In this document: piece after piece, positions 32,715-41,161 of the stretch
Layout of the letters: every line of letters begins with the position of its first letter
Position numbering within the stretch: the stretch's first letter is position 1
Assembly: GCF_035956715.1 (NCBI RefSeq)
Contig: NZ_CP108381.1
Span: 4,310,001 to 4,374,000, forward strand
DNA: 64,000 bases
Direction: 5' to 3'
From: Nocardia sp. NBC_01329
GTDB taxonomy: Bacteria > Actinomycetota > Actinomycetes > Mycobacteriales > Mycobacteriaceae
Position numbers and translations under genes: made by a program
Notes under the pieces: generated by a model
Told to the model about the DNA's origin: nothing
The model's database searches: none
Seen by the model: the letters and a program-made list of their open reading frames with translations, nothing else

Positions 32715-34767
32715 AGGTCCAGCCGGTATCGGTGAGGGTGTCCACCAGCAGGATCGGACCGTCCGCGGCACCGAGATCGGGGATCTCCCACGCATCGTGC
32801 AGGGCGGCGACCCGGTGGGCCGAGTTGACGGCGGACACCGGCGGCCGGTCGGGGCGGGTGTGCAGGGTGCCCAGATTGCGGAGCCGGCCGATTCCGGCGA
32901 GCCGCTCGGCCAGCGAGGTGGTGAGCGTCGGATGGGTGGGCGATTCCAGCGCCAGGACCGCGGTGGGCCGGACGGCCCAGTCCCATTCCCGGAGCACGGG
33001 AATGCACGCCTCGATCACCTCGTCCGGCACCGGGCCGTCGGGACCGTCGAGGATCGGGCGCAGCCGCCGGCCCCAGCCCAGTGAATTCAGCCGGCCCAGC
33101 ACCCGGCCGGTCTCGGCACCTTCGGAGATCTTGCCCGACAGCGGCACACCGAGTTTCGCCATACCGGTCGGCCACTGTTTACGGGGCGCGAGATCGATAC
33201 CCGGCCGGTCGAGCCGGGCCCGGGTCGCGTCGACGGCGGCGGTGTCGACAGTGGTGTCGCGATGCTCGCCGGTGCAGTTGTCGCAGCGGCCGCAGGCGCC
33301 GGTACCGGGCGCGGCGGCGAGCAGGGCCGGATCGTCGAGCTGGCGGCGCAGGAACTCCATCCGGCAGCCGGTGGTGCGCTGGTAGTCGAGCATCGCCTGC
33401 TGTTCGGCCGTGCGTGCGGCATCGAGCCGTTCGTAGCGGTCGGCGTCGTAGGCCCAGGGCTCACCGGTGCCCAGCCAGCCGCCGCGAACCCGGCGGACCG
33501 CGCCGTCGACATCGAGCACTTTCAGGACCATGTCGAGGCGGGAGCGGTTGAGCTCGACCAGCGGCTCCAGGGCCGCGGTGGACTGCGGGCGCTCCCGGTC
33601 GAGCGCTTCCAGGACGGAACGGACCACATGTTCGCGAGGGAACGCCACCGAGGCGAAGTAGCTCCAGATCCGGATGTCCTCGGGACCGGGGAGCAATACG
33701 ACCTCGGCGCGTTCGGTGGCACGGCCGGCACGGCCGACCTGCTGGTAGTAGGAGATCGGCGACGACGGGGCGCCCACGTGGACCACGAAACCCAGATCGG
33801 GTTTGTCGAATCCCATTCCCAGTGCGGAGGTCGCTATCAGCGCTTTCACGTCGTTGTTCAGCAGGGCGGTTTCGAGTGTTTCGCGTTCGGCCGGATCGGT
33901 CTGCCCCGTATAGGCGGCCACCTTGTGCCCGTGCGAGTTCAGTACGTCGGCGAGATCGTGGGCTCCGGCGACGGTCAGGGTGTACACGATCCCCGACCCC
34001 GGTAGCCGGTCCAGATGACCGCTGAGCCAGGTGGTGCGTTCCACCGCGTCGTCGAAACGCACCACCGACAGATGCAGCGAGGCGCGATCGAGGTCCCCGC
34101 GCAGGACCAGGGTGTCGGTGCCGATCTGCCCGGCCACATCGGTGACCACCCGGTCGTTGGCGGTGGCGGTGGTGGCCAGGACCGGTACCTCACTGCCGAG
34201 ATCGGCGATCAGGGTACGGATACGGCGGTAGTCCGGGCGGAAATCGTGACCCCAGTCGGAGACACAGTGCGCTTCGTCGATCACCACCAGACCGGCGTCG
34301 GCGGCGAGCCGGGGCAGCACCTGGTCCCGGAAATCCGGATTGTTCAGCCGTTCGGGACTGACCAGCAGCACATCCACGGCACCGGCCGCGACCTGCTGAT
34401 GGATCTCGTCCCATTCGGTGACGTTCCCGGAGTTGATCGTCGCCGCGACGACCCCGGCCCGCTGAGCGGACGCGACCTGGTTGCGCATCAGGGCCAGCAG
34501 CGGCGAGACGATGACGGTGGGCCCACGCCCCTGGGCACGCAGCAGCTTGGCCGCGATGAAGTACACCGCGGATTTACCCCATCCGGTGCGCTGCACCACC
34601 AGCGCGCGGCGTTTACCGACCACCAGCGCTTCGATCGCGGTCCACTGGTCCTCCCGCAATCGCGCGTCCGGCCCGGCGAGCTCCCGCAGGAGTGCCTCCG
34701 CGTCCTCGCGTAGGACGCCGGCGACTCCGTCGGCCCCGCCCATGGTGTCGCCCGGTGCCGTCGTCAT
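32638..34767 (-). CDS. RecQ-family DNA helicase with phosphoribosyltransferase-like tail
   Basis: A 709-residue superfamily-2 helicase that unwinds recombination and repair intermediates. It shows Walker A 'QRTGWGKSAVYF', DEAH box 'VVIDEAHCVSDWGHDFRPDY', motif VI 'QQVGRAGRATERAEVVLLPG' and a zinc-binding cluster ending 'CGRCDNC'. Instead of an HRDC domain, the last 200 residues end in a phosphoribosyltransferase-like segment with 'ILLVDTLTDTGWT', resembling a PRPP loop. ATG 34767 begins the conserved region; the frame is open to 34911. The 3' end overlaps the convergent Pr6Pr gene. Confidence 0.92.
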   Translation of the reverse strand: MTTAPGDTMGGADGVAGVLREDAEALLRELAGPDARLREDQWTAIEALVVGKRRALVVQRTGWGKSAVYFIAAKLLRAQGRGPTVIVSPLLALMRNQVASAQRAGVVAATINSGNVTEWDEIHQQVAAGAVDVLLVSPERLNNPDFRDQVLPRLAADAGLVVIDEAHCVSDWGHDFRPDYRRIRTLIADLGSEVPVLATTATANDRVVTDVAGQIGTDTLVLRGDLDRASLHLSVVRFDDAVERTTWLSGHLDRLPGSGIVYTLTVAGAHDLADVLNSHGHKVAAYTGQTDPAERETLETALLNNDVKALIATSALGMGFDKPDLGFVVHVGAPSSPISYYQQVGRAGRATERAEVVLLPGPEDIRIWSYFASVAFPREHVVRSVLEALDRERPQSTAALEPLVELNRSRLDMVLKVLDVDGAVRRVRGGWLGTGEPWAYDADRYERLDAARTAEQQAMLDYQRTTGCRMEFLRRQLDDPALLAAAPGTGACGRCDNCTGEHRDTTVDTAAVDATRARLDRPGIDLAPRKQWPTGMAKLGVPLSGKISEGAETGRVLGRLNSLGWGRRLRPILDGPDGPVPDEVIEACIPVLREWDWAVRPTAVLALESPTHPTLTTSLAERLAGIGRLRNLGTLHTRPDRPPVSAVNSAHRVAALHDAWEIPDLGAADGPILLVDTLTDTGWTFTVAAWALRRAGAPAVLPFALATPA

Positions 34768-34874
34768 GGCGCCCATCCTGCCGCAGGCCACCGACACCGG
34801 CTCCACGCGGGCAGCACCCGGTGCCGTGACTTCGCAGGTCCCGGCCGTAGCGGCGGGCTCTTGCGGCCCGGTAG

Positions 34875-36734
34875 CTAGCCGAGTAGTTCGTCGACGTAGC
34901 ACCAGCGCCACGCCTCACCGGGCTCCACGCTCCGAATCACCGGATGGCTGGTCGACGTGTAGTGACCGGCCGCGTGGTTCCCGGGCGAGGAATCACAGCA
35001 GCCGATATTCCCGCAGGTCAGGCACATGCGCAGATGGACCCAGGTCAGGCCCTCCGCCAGACACCGCGCGCACACATCCGGGCGGTCCGATTCGCATACG
35101 AGCGGGGCGGACCGCAGATGCGCGCAGTCCTCGGCCGCACCGCCCGGGACGGCCAGCGTCTCGACCCGGTCCTCGTCGTCGCCCTCGTCGAACCTGTCGA
35201 TCATCGACTCCTCCAGGTCCAGCCGGGCCAGCACATGCTGCAGGATCTCGTAGTCCACGCCCCCGGCATCACGAACCCGCAGCACCGTCTCCCGTTCGGC
35301 ACGCAACATCTCCAGCCGCAACCGCCGGTATTCCGCGGTCGGGGTCGCCAGTTCGGATTCCGGGCGACCGAGCCGCTCCCAGGCCGCGTTGGTCCGCCAC
35401 CTCACCCGGTCGCGCAACGAACGCACTACGTCATCCGGGGTGTCCGGGCCGACCGCCGCGTCGAGTACGGCAAGTCCCGCGTTGGCGGCCTGGGTCAGCA
35501 GATTCGCCTTCTGCAGCGCGTCCTCGGCACGACTGGGCCCACGCAGACGCAACCGCCGCACCAGCCACGACAGCGACGTTCCCTGAAGCAGCAGCGTGCC
35601 CGCGACGACGACCAGGGCCAGCAGTTTCAGCACCGGCAGTTGCGGGGTGTCGGCCGGGAGCAGCAGTACCGCCGCCAGGGTCACCACCCCGCGCATCCCG
35701 GCCCAGGAGACCACCGTCGGGTTGGCCAGCGGTTCCGGGGCACGGCCGAAGGCACGCTCGAGGAAGGTCCAGCCGAACACCCACACCGGCCGCGCCAGCA
35801 TCACCGCCGCCAGGACCGCGATCGCGGCCACGATCAAGGTGCCGTGATCCAATCCGCTCGCCCACGCGTCCCGGACGATCGTGTTCACCTGCAACCCGAT
35901 GACAAGGAAAACCGCGCTCTCGAGGATGAACTGCGCGGTGCCCCAGTTGATGCGTTCGGCGGTGCGCGAAGCCGCGCTCTGCCAGACCGGCGCACCGTGC
36001 CCGAGGATCATGCCGCAGGTGACCACGGCGATGACGCCGGAGGCATGGATCTCCTCGGCGGGCAGGTAGGCCAGAAACGGCGCGAGGAAGGACAGGGTCG
36101 TATCCAGGACCGGGTCGATGATCCGCCGGCGCAGCAGGGCCAGCGCGTACGCGACCGCGATCCCCACCACCGCGCCGCCGCCGGCGGCGAGCAGGAAATC
36201 CCCGCCGGCGTTCCACACCGACACCGCACCTGCCGAGGCGGCGATCGCGGTCCGCAACGCCACCAGCGCGGTCGCGTCGTTGAACAGCGATTCGGCTTCC
36301 AGGATCGAGACAATGCGCCGCGGCATTCCGATCCGCCGCGCCACCGCGGTCGCGGCCACCGCGTCCGGCGGCGCCACCACTGCTCCCAGCGCCACCGCGA
36401 CGGCGAACGGCACCGGCAGCAGCCACCAGACGACCGCGGCCACCGCAAAAGTACTGAAGAGGACCAGACCCACCGACAGCGAAACAATCGCACCGATATT
36501 GGCCCGGAAATCGACCAGCGAGGTGCGGATGGCCGCGGTGTACAGCAGTGGCGGCAGCAACCCGAGCAGCACCACCTCCGGCTCCAGATGCACCTCCGGC
36601 ACGAACGGCAGATACGAGGCGGCGACACCGGCCAGTGTCAGCGCCAGCGGTTCGGAGATCCCGGCTCGGCGGGCCAGCGCCGCCACGGCCGCCGCCGATG
36701 CCACCAGGACAACCAGGCCGATCGCGATGTGCAT
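34875..36734 (-). CDS. Na+/H+ antiporter (CPA1) with C-terminal UBP zinc finger
   Basis: A 619-residue fusion. Residues 1-420 are a CPA1 antiporter with about 12 membrane helices, including 'VAPPDAVAATAVARRIGMP' and 'SLFNDATALV', the acidic transport residues of the family. A charged helical cytoplasmic region follows (about 430-535). The last 80 residues are a UBP-type zinc finger: 'CAHL...CARCLAEGLTWVHLRMCLTCGNIGCCDSS...HAAGHYTSTSHPVI'. ATG 36734 starts the first helix. In eukaryotes this finger binds ubiquitin C-termini; in bacteria its role is unknown, perhaps regulatory. Confidence 0.92.
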   Translation of the reverse strand: MHIAIGLVVLVASAAAVAALARRAGISEPLALTLAGVAASYLPFVPEVHLEPEVVLLGLLPPLLYTAAIRTSLVDFRANIGAIVSLSVGLVLFSTFAVAAVVWWLLPVPFAVAVALGAVVAPPDAVAATAVARRIGMPRRIVSILEAESLFNDATALVALRTAIAASAGAVSVWNAGGDFLLAAGGGAVVGIAVAYALALLRRRIIDPVLDTTLSFLAPFLAYLPAEEIHASGVIAVVTCGMILGHGAPVWQSAASRTAERINWGTAQFILESAVFLVIGLQVNTIVRDAWASGLDHGTLIVAAIAVLAAVMLARPVWVFGWTFLERAFGRAPEPLANPTVVSWAGMRGVVTLAAVLLLPADTPQLPVLKLLALVVVAGTLLLQGTSLSWLVRRLRLRGPSRAEDALQKANLLTQAANAGLAVLDAAVGPDTPDDVVRSLRDRVRWRTNAAWERLGRPESELATPTAEYRRLRLEMLRAERETVLRVRDAGGVDYEILQHVLARLDLEESMIDRFDEGDDEDRVETLAVPGGAAEDCAHLRSAPLVCESDRPDVCARCLAEGLTWVHLRMCLTCGNIGCCDSSPGNHAAGHYTSTSHPVIRSVEPGEAWRWCYVDELLG

Positions 36735-36971
36735 CCGAGCATTCTCGCAGGTGAACCGCGACCGGCGGCACTCTCGTCGGCGAGCGCGACTGCCCCGGGC
36801 GCCGTTCCCGGGGATCGCCGGGACCCGCGGCGTCGACCAGCCGCACCGGGGCGGGCAGTTCACCGTCGGGACAGGTGACCACCAGCAGCATCGCCTCGGA
36901 CACCCGCGGCCGGCGGATCGGATGGCGCGGCCGCGGATCGCGCGGATTCGAGATCGGTCATTTGTTCCATC

Positions 36972-38477
36972 TCATTCCGGGCCCGCGCCGGACAACACCG
37001 TCACCGTCCCCGTGGACCCGTCCACCCGGATCCGCATTCCGGTGCGCAATCTCGCGGTCGCTGCGGGCACCCGCACCACGGTGGGCACCCCGAGTTCACG
37101 AGCGACGGTCGCCACCGCGGTGAGTGGGCCGCCGTGTTCGATCACCAAGGCGGACGCCGACGGCAGCGCCGCCACCCACGCCGGGTCCGCGTTCTCAGCG
37201 ACGAGGATCCCGGGGGTCATATCGCGTAATCGCCGCGCCACCACCGCGGGCCCCTCGACCACTCCCGCGGTCGACGCGGTCCCGGCGAGTACCTCGTGGT
37301 CGTGGGCCGCCGAGATCGCGGTACGCGCCGCCCAACCCTGTTCCGTCAGTTGCACATCGGATACCTCCGCGCCTTCGGTACTGAACCGCACCGGGGCGGA
37401 CAGCCCGCCGGCGGCGGCGCGGGCAGCCTTACGTTCCGCGATCCGCGCCCCTAAATCAGGCATCGGCGCCCGGTCGTAGCAGCCACGCAGTTCACCGGCG
37501 GTCAGGCAGTCGATATCGCCCGGATCACGCAGGATCCCCCGTGCGGCGAGGTCGGCGGCCATCACCCGGATCATCGCCTCGAGGATGCCTGCCGCACGGG
37601 CCCGGCTCGACCGGACGGATTCCCGATGCGCGGCACAGCGCGCCGCGCGCACCCGCACCAGATCGTAGAGCCGGCGACGGATCCCGCCGAGCCTCTCGTC
37701 GAGGTAGTCGTCCGGGTCGATTCCGGTGGCGCCCGGTGACCCGGACTCGACCGCGGATCCGATCGCGACACCAGGCCGCACCGCGGCGTACCGGAACGCC
37801 CGCGACGCCTCCGGTAGATAGGAATCGGTCAACGCCACCACAGCACCCATGAGCGTCAGAACTACGGCGTCGAGCACCGTCACCGGGCCCCACAGCAACA
37901 CCAGTTCCCGGTCCAGCCGCCGGTACTCCGCGTAGGCGTGTTCGCCGTGGACGTAGTCACCGGGCTCGTACCGGTCGCAGACGCGATCGAATTCGGTCCG
38001 GAAATCACGCATCATCGCCTCGATCCGCCACGCCCGGCGCAGGAATACCCCGGTCGTCCGGATCCGGGACCGGATCCGGTGGGCTCGCGAATCGAAGGTG
38101 AAAGGGGACAGCGATTCCGCGACTTCGTCCGGCACGGGATCGGTCGCGCCCAGCATGTCCTCGAGCGCTCTACGGCTCAGCCGGTATCCGGGCGCGATAC
38201 CCGCCAGCCGATACCAGTGCAGCAGGTTGCCGTACACCCGGCCGTGAAAGCTTCCCAGCAGGTAGGGCGTCCACGAATCCGTCTGTTCCACCTGCTCGTC
38301 CGGCACCCCGAGGGAGCGGGCGTATTCACGGCACACCCGTCCGTATATTCCGGCGGCGATTGTGAAGGCCAACGGTGAAGTGATCCCCGGAAAGGTCTGC
38401 ACCGCCGTGGCGTCGTCCCATATCCGCGGCTCCCCTGGCGCGACCGGTTCGGCGGCACCCCGGATCACGGCCGTCAC
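36972..38477 (-). CDS. PEP-utilising enzyme-like protein lacking the phospho-histidine
   Basis: A 501-residue protein resembling the C-terminal part of PEP synthase/rifampin phosphotransferase: a central helical region ('TFPGITSPLAFTIAAGIYG', 'WTPYLLGSFHGRVYGNLLHW') and a C-terminal swivelling domain ('TPGILVAENADPAWVAAL'). In this domain the usual GG-x-(T/S)-x-H-A signature reads GGPLTAVA, with Ala where the catalytic His should be. No ATP-grasp domain precedes it. It is therefore probably catalytically altered or a pseudoenzyme. GTG 38477 is the best start; the first 54 codons of the longer frame look random. Confidence 0.75.
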   Translation of the reverse strand: MTAVIRGAAEPVAPGEPRIWDDATAVQTFPGITSPLAFTIAAGIYGRVCREYARSLGVPDEQVEQTDSWTPYLLGSFHGRVYGNLLHWYRLAGIAPGYRLSRRALEDMLGATDPVPDEVAESLSPFTFDSRAHRIRSRIRTTGVFLRRAWRIEAMMRDFRTEFDRVCDRYEPGDYVHGEHAYAEYRRLDRELVLLWGPVTVLDAVVLTLMGAVVALTDSYLPEASRAFRYAAVRPGVAIGSAVESGSPGATGIDPDDYLDERLGGIRRRLYDLVRVRAARCAAHRESVRSSRARAAGILEAMIRVMAADLAARGILRDPGDIDCLTAGELRGCYDRAPMPDLGARIAERKAARAAAGGLSAPVRFSTEGAEVSDVQLTEQGWAARTAISAAHDHEVLAGTASTAGVVEGPAVVARRLRDMTPGILVAENADPAWVAALPSASALVIEHGGPLTAVATVARELGVPTVVRVPAATARLRTGMRIRVDGSTGTVTVLSGAGPE

Positions 38478-38765
38478 GATTGCCCGCTTCCGCGGGCATT
38501 GCTGCCGCACCGCGCCGCGATCGCCGTCTCGGTTTCGTCTGTCCCGAGCACCCGCAAGAACCGACCTCCAACCCCGTTCACCGCAACAGGACACCGTTGT
38601 CCGTTCCGGACGAGTAAACCCGAGAAATGCCTCGTCCATCGCGTATTCGAGGTTTGTGTCAGACCACAGGGTTTCCGGCTCCGCCGGTGCCCGAGGTCAG
38701 GGCACTGCGAAACAACCGATAGGCTGTGATGGCCCGCGCAGGTTTCGGTGAGGATGTGATTCCGC

Positions 38766-39464
38766 GTGAGTTGGAGCCTTACCCCCGACGAATTCGCGCA
38801 TGTATGGCGCCGAGCCGACCTGGACCGGATCCCCTATCCGCTGCGGGTACTCGAATCGCCGCGGACCGAAAGCGATGCCCGGCTCCTGCGCGCCGAACTC
38901 GCCCAGCGTTTCCCGGCCGACCCGGATCTCGATGCCTGCCTGCGTATTCTCGCCCTTCCGCATACCCGGGTGATCGCCATCGGCGGATCCCCCGAACCCG
39001 GCCGGGAAGTGCGGGCACTGGGCTGTGTCGTCCACGATCGGGGGGTCCTGGCTGTCCAGGCGCCCGGACGTACCCGGGAATTCGGCGGGCCGGTGCAGCT
39101 CTCCATCGGGCACAGCGGCAAACTGGGCGCCCGGCTGGCGGCACTGCTGCCGAAAGCGCCCGCCGGGCGATATCCCGCCCGTTCCGCCTCGGCCGCGGCG
39201 GTGCGGGATACCGAAACCGTCATCCAGGAGGAACGTGCCGCACCACTGATCCGGAAACTGCTGTACGCCCCGCATACTGCCGACGGGCACATCCGTATCG
39301 AAGCGCATCTCGACCGGCCGAATCCGCCACCGCCGCTGCACTACACCTGGCTCGATGTCGAGAACGACGGCCGCTATCTGCTCAAGGCCGACGAGAACGT
39401 CCACCTGGTGCCCGCCTCTCCCGAACAGCTCGCGGCGCATCTGCAGAAACGTATTCCCGGCTGA
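38766..39464 (+). CDS. EspG-family ESX (type VII) secretion-associated protein
   Basis: A 232-residue EspG-like protein starting at GTG 38766 (MSWSLTPDEFAHVWRRADL). It shows the family's two-fold alpha/beta layout and the typical ends 'YTWLDVENDGRYLL' and 'PASPEQLAAHLQKRI'. EspG proteins are cytosolic chaperones that bind the tip of PPE substrates and keep them soluble before ESX secretion. The two genes after it encode a small helical protein and a PPE-like protein, fitting that role. No EccB/C/D/E genes are in the window. Confidence 0.85.
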   Translation: MSWSLTPDEFAHVWRRADLDRIPYPLRVLESPRTESDARLLRAELAQRFPADPDLDACLRILALPHTRVIAIGGSPEPGREVRALGCVVHDRGVLAVQAPGRTREFGGPVQLSIGHSGKLGARLAALLPKAPAGRYPARSASAAAVRDTETVIQEERAAPLIRKLLYAPHTADGHIRIEAHLDRPNPPPPLHYTWLDVENDGRYLLKADENVHLVPASPEQLAAHLQKRIPG

Positions 39465-39544
39465 TCCGAGATCACCGCGGACCGGCTGCCCGGACCACCG
39501 GTTGCGGTTACTCTGGGCGTGACCGACGGAGGGGTACGCCAGTC

Positions 39545-39919
39545 ATGAAGATAGAAGACAGCCGAGCCGAGATCGTCCGGTTCCGTCAGGCAGCCCATGC
39601 GGGAACCGTCAAATTCGATCCGGAAGCGGCACGCCGCTGCGCGGAACTGTACGACCGCCAGGCCGACCGGCTCATCTATCTCCGGCAGCGGCTGGAAGAC
39701 GCCTCCGATCCACACGGTTTCGGTGGTCTGGTCTCCGCCGCGCAGTTACAGGCCGGGTTCGGGCACAAGGCCCGCGACGCCGCCGCCCTGCTCGACCATT
39801 ACATCGAAGCGGCCTACCGCATGAAGGAAGCGTTCCTGGTCAGCGGTGGCCTCTACGACGAGGCCGATGCCGCGAACGCCGCCGCGGTTCGCGCCGTCGA
39901 AACGAGGCTCGACCGATGA
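39545..39919 (+). CDS. Small helical protein, probable ESX partner
   Basis: A 124-residue, almost fully alpha-helical protein ('AEIVRFRQAAHAGTVKFD', 'ARRCAELYDRQADRLIYLRQ', 'AAALLDHYIEAAYRMKEAF'). It lies between an EspG-like and a PPE-like gene, so by position it could be the PE- or WXG100-like partner that pairs with the PPE protein. It lacks a clear WXG motif. Ends 65 bp before the PPE-like start. Family not recognised with certainty. Confidence 0.65.
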   Translation: MKIEDSRAEIVRFRQAAHAGTVKFDPEAARRCAELYDRQADRLIYLRQRLEDASDPHGFGGLVSAAQLQAGFGHKARDAAALLDHYIEAAYRMKEAFLVSGGLYDEADAANAAAVRAVETRLDR

Positions 39920-39983
39920 TGCGATACCTCCGCCTTCGCTACGGCCCCCGCGGACCGCATGTATCCGGTTCGAAGGAGGGTTT

Positions 39984-41147
39984 GTGAGCGGTACGGATCC
40001 CGATTACGTCAGCGCCATGGAACATTTCGAAGCCATGCGCCACGCGGACATCTACCGGGCCACCCAGCAGATCGACGCCGGTGAGATCCTGCGGATCTCC
40101 GGTACCTGGCTGCACGCCGCCACCACCCTGCAGACCTCGCTCCCGCTGACCCGCGCCGGTGCGGACCGGGTGATGAACGCGATGGAATGGGACGGTGCGG
40201 CCGCCGACGCCGCGTTCGCCAGCACCCGAAGTTTCGCCGATTCGGTGGAGGAACTGGCCGGCGTACTCGGTCAAGTGGGGTTGCGCCTGGGCGCGGTGGC
40301 CGCAGCCGCGGAAGCGGTGAAGATCGCGGTGGTCCCGCCCGGCGATTACGGTCCGGTAGGCGCGCTGGCGCGGCTCTTGGAAGCCGCCGAGGTGATCGAT
40401 GCGCAGATGGTGCAGGAGGTGCTGCGTCAGGAAGCGGTCCTCACCATGAACATGGTCTACAAGCCGGCGTACCTCGCCGCGGGCACCGCGGTACCCGCGC
40501 TCCCGGAACCGCCGGTGGCTCCCGGTCCGCTGCCACCGCTCGGCCCGCCGGCCCCACCGCAGGTGCAGGTCGACTCCGTGGTCGGCGCGGATTCGGCGCC
40601 CGCGCCAAGCGGTTCGGACCCCACTCGGCCCCCGCCGGACGGCGGTTCCACCGATTCCGGCGGTGCCACCGATTCGCCCGCACCGCCGAACGGTTCCGCG
40701 GCACCGGCTCCGGCGACACCGGGCCCATCCGCGCCGCCCGCACCGGATAATTCCCCCGCACCTTCCCAGCAGCCGACCGAGGAGACCCCCCGGCCGCCGG
40801 AACCGGAAGTGCCGGAACCGACCGCTGGTCCCGCCCCGGCCCAGCCGTCACCGGCACCCCACGCCCAGCCGCCCACCGCCGAGCAGCCGCCCTCCCGGCC
40901 GGTGCCTCCCGAACCTCCAGCACCTCCTCAACCACCAGAGCCTCCCGAACCTCCAGCGCCTCCTCAACCACCAGAGCCTCCCCAACCACCAGCGCCTCCC
41001 CAACCACCGGTACCTCCCCAACCACCCGCGCAGAACCCGACCGGGGTACCGCTCTCGGATCCGGACGGGCAGCCCGGCATCACCGGCCCGGTACCGGGTC
41101 AGCGCGCGCCCGATCAGCCCGGCGTCATTCCGCCACCACGACCCTGA
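39984..41147 (+). CDS. PPE/WXG100-like ESX substrate with Pro-rich repeat tail
   Basis: A 387-residue protein starting at GTG 39984 behind GAAGGAGGG. Residues 1-165 are helical and PPE/WXG100-like, with the W-x-G turn in 'MNAMEWDGAAADAAFAST'. The remaining 220 residues are a low-complexity Pro/Ala/Ser tail ending in seven 6-residue repeats (PP(E/Q)PP(A/E/V)). Such tails suit a surface-exposed or cell-wall-spanning protein exported by ESX. The repeat DNA uses CCT and CCA proline codons, unlike the rest of the gene. Converges on the DoxX gene with a 14-bp gap. Confidence 0.8.
   Translation: MSGTDPDYVSAMEHFEAMRHADIYRATQQIDAGEILRISGTWLHAATTLQTSLPLTRAGADRVMNAMEWDGAAADAAFASTRSFADSVEELAGVLGQVGLRLGAVAAAAEAVKIAVVPPGDYGPVGALARLLEAAEVIDAQMVQEVLRQEAVLTMNMVYKPAYLAAGTAVPALPEPPVAPGPLPPLGPPAPPQVQVDSVVGADSAPAPSGSDPTRPPPDGGSTDSGGATDSPAPPNGSAAPAPATPGPSAPPAPDNSPAPSQQPTEETPRPPEPEVPEPTAGPAPAQPSPAPHAQPPTAEQPPSRPVPPEPPAPPQPPEPPEPPAPPQPPEPPQPPAPPQPPVPPQPPAQNPTGVPLSDPDGQPGITGPVPGQRAPDQPGVIPPPRP
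40905..41030 (+). repeat. 18-bp tandem repeat, seven copies, coding for PPxPPx
   Basis: Seven 18-bp units, with the first four forming two near-identical 36-bp blocks (40905-40940, 40941-40976). The units keep frame and use CCT/CCA codons. Copy-number change would lengthen or shorten the tail without a frameshift. Confidence 0.85.
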
Positions 41148-41161
41148 CCGGCCGGGCGGCC

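Noticed and set aside
31827..32795. N-terminal extension of the PEP-mutase-family gene
   Set aside because: The open frame continues upstream but is antisense to the Pr6Pr gene and is Arg/Gln/His-rich without domains.
34944..36878. A 644-codon plus-strand ORF
   Set aside because: Antisense to the antiporter; product is Arg/His/Gln-rich without domains.
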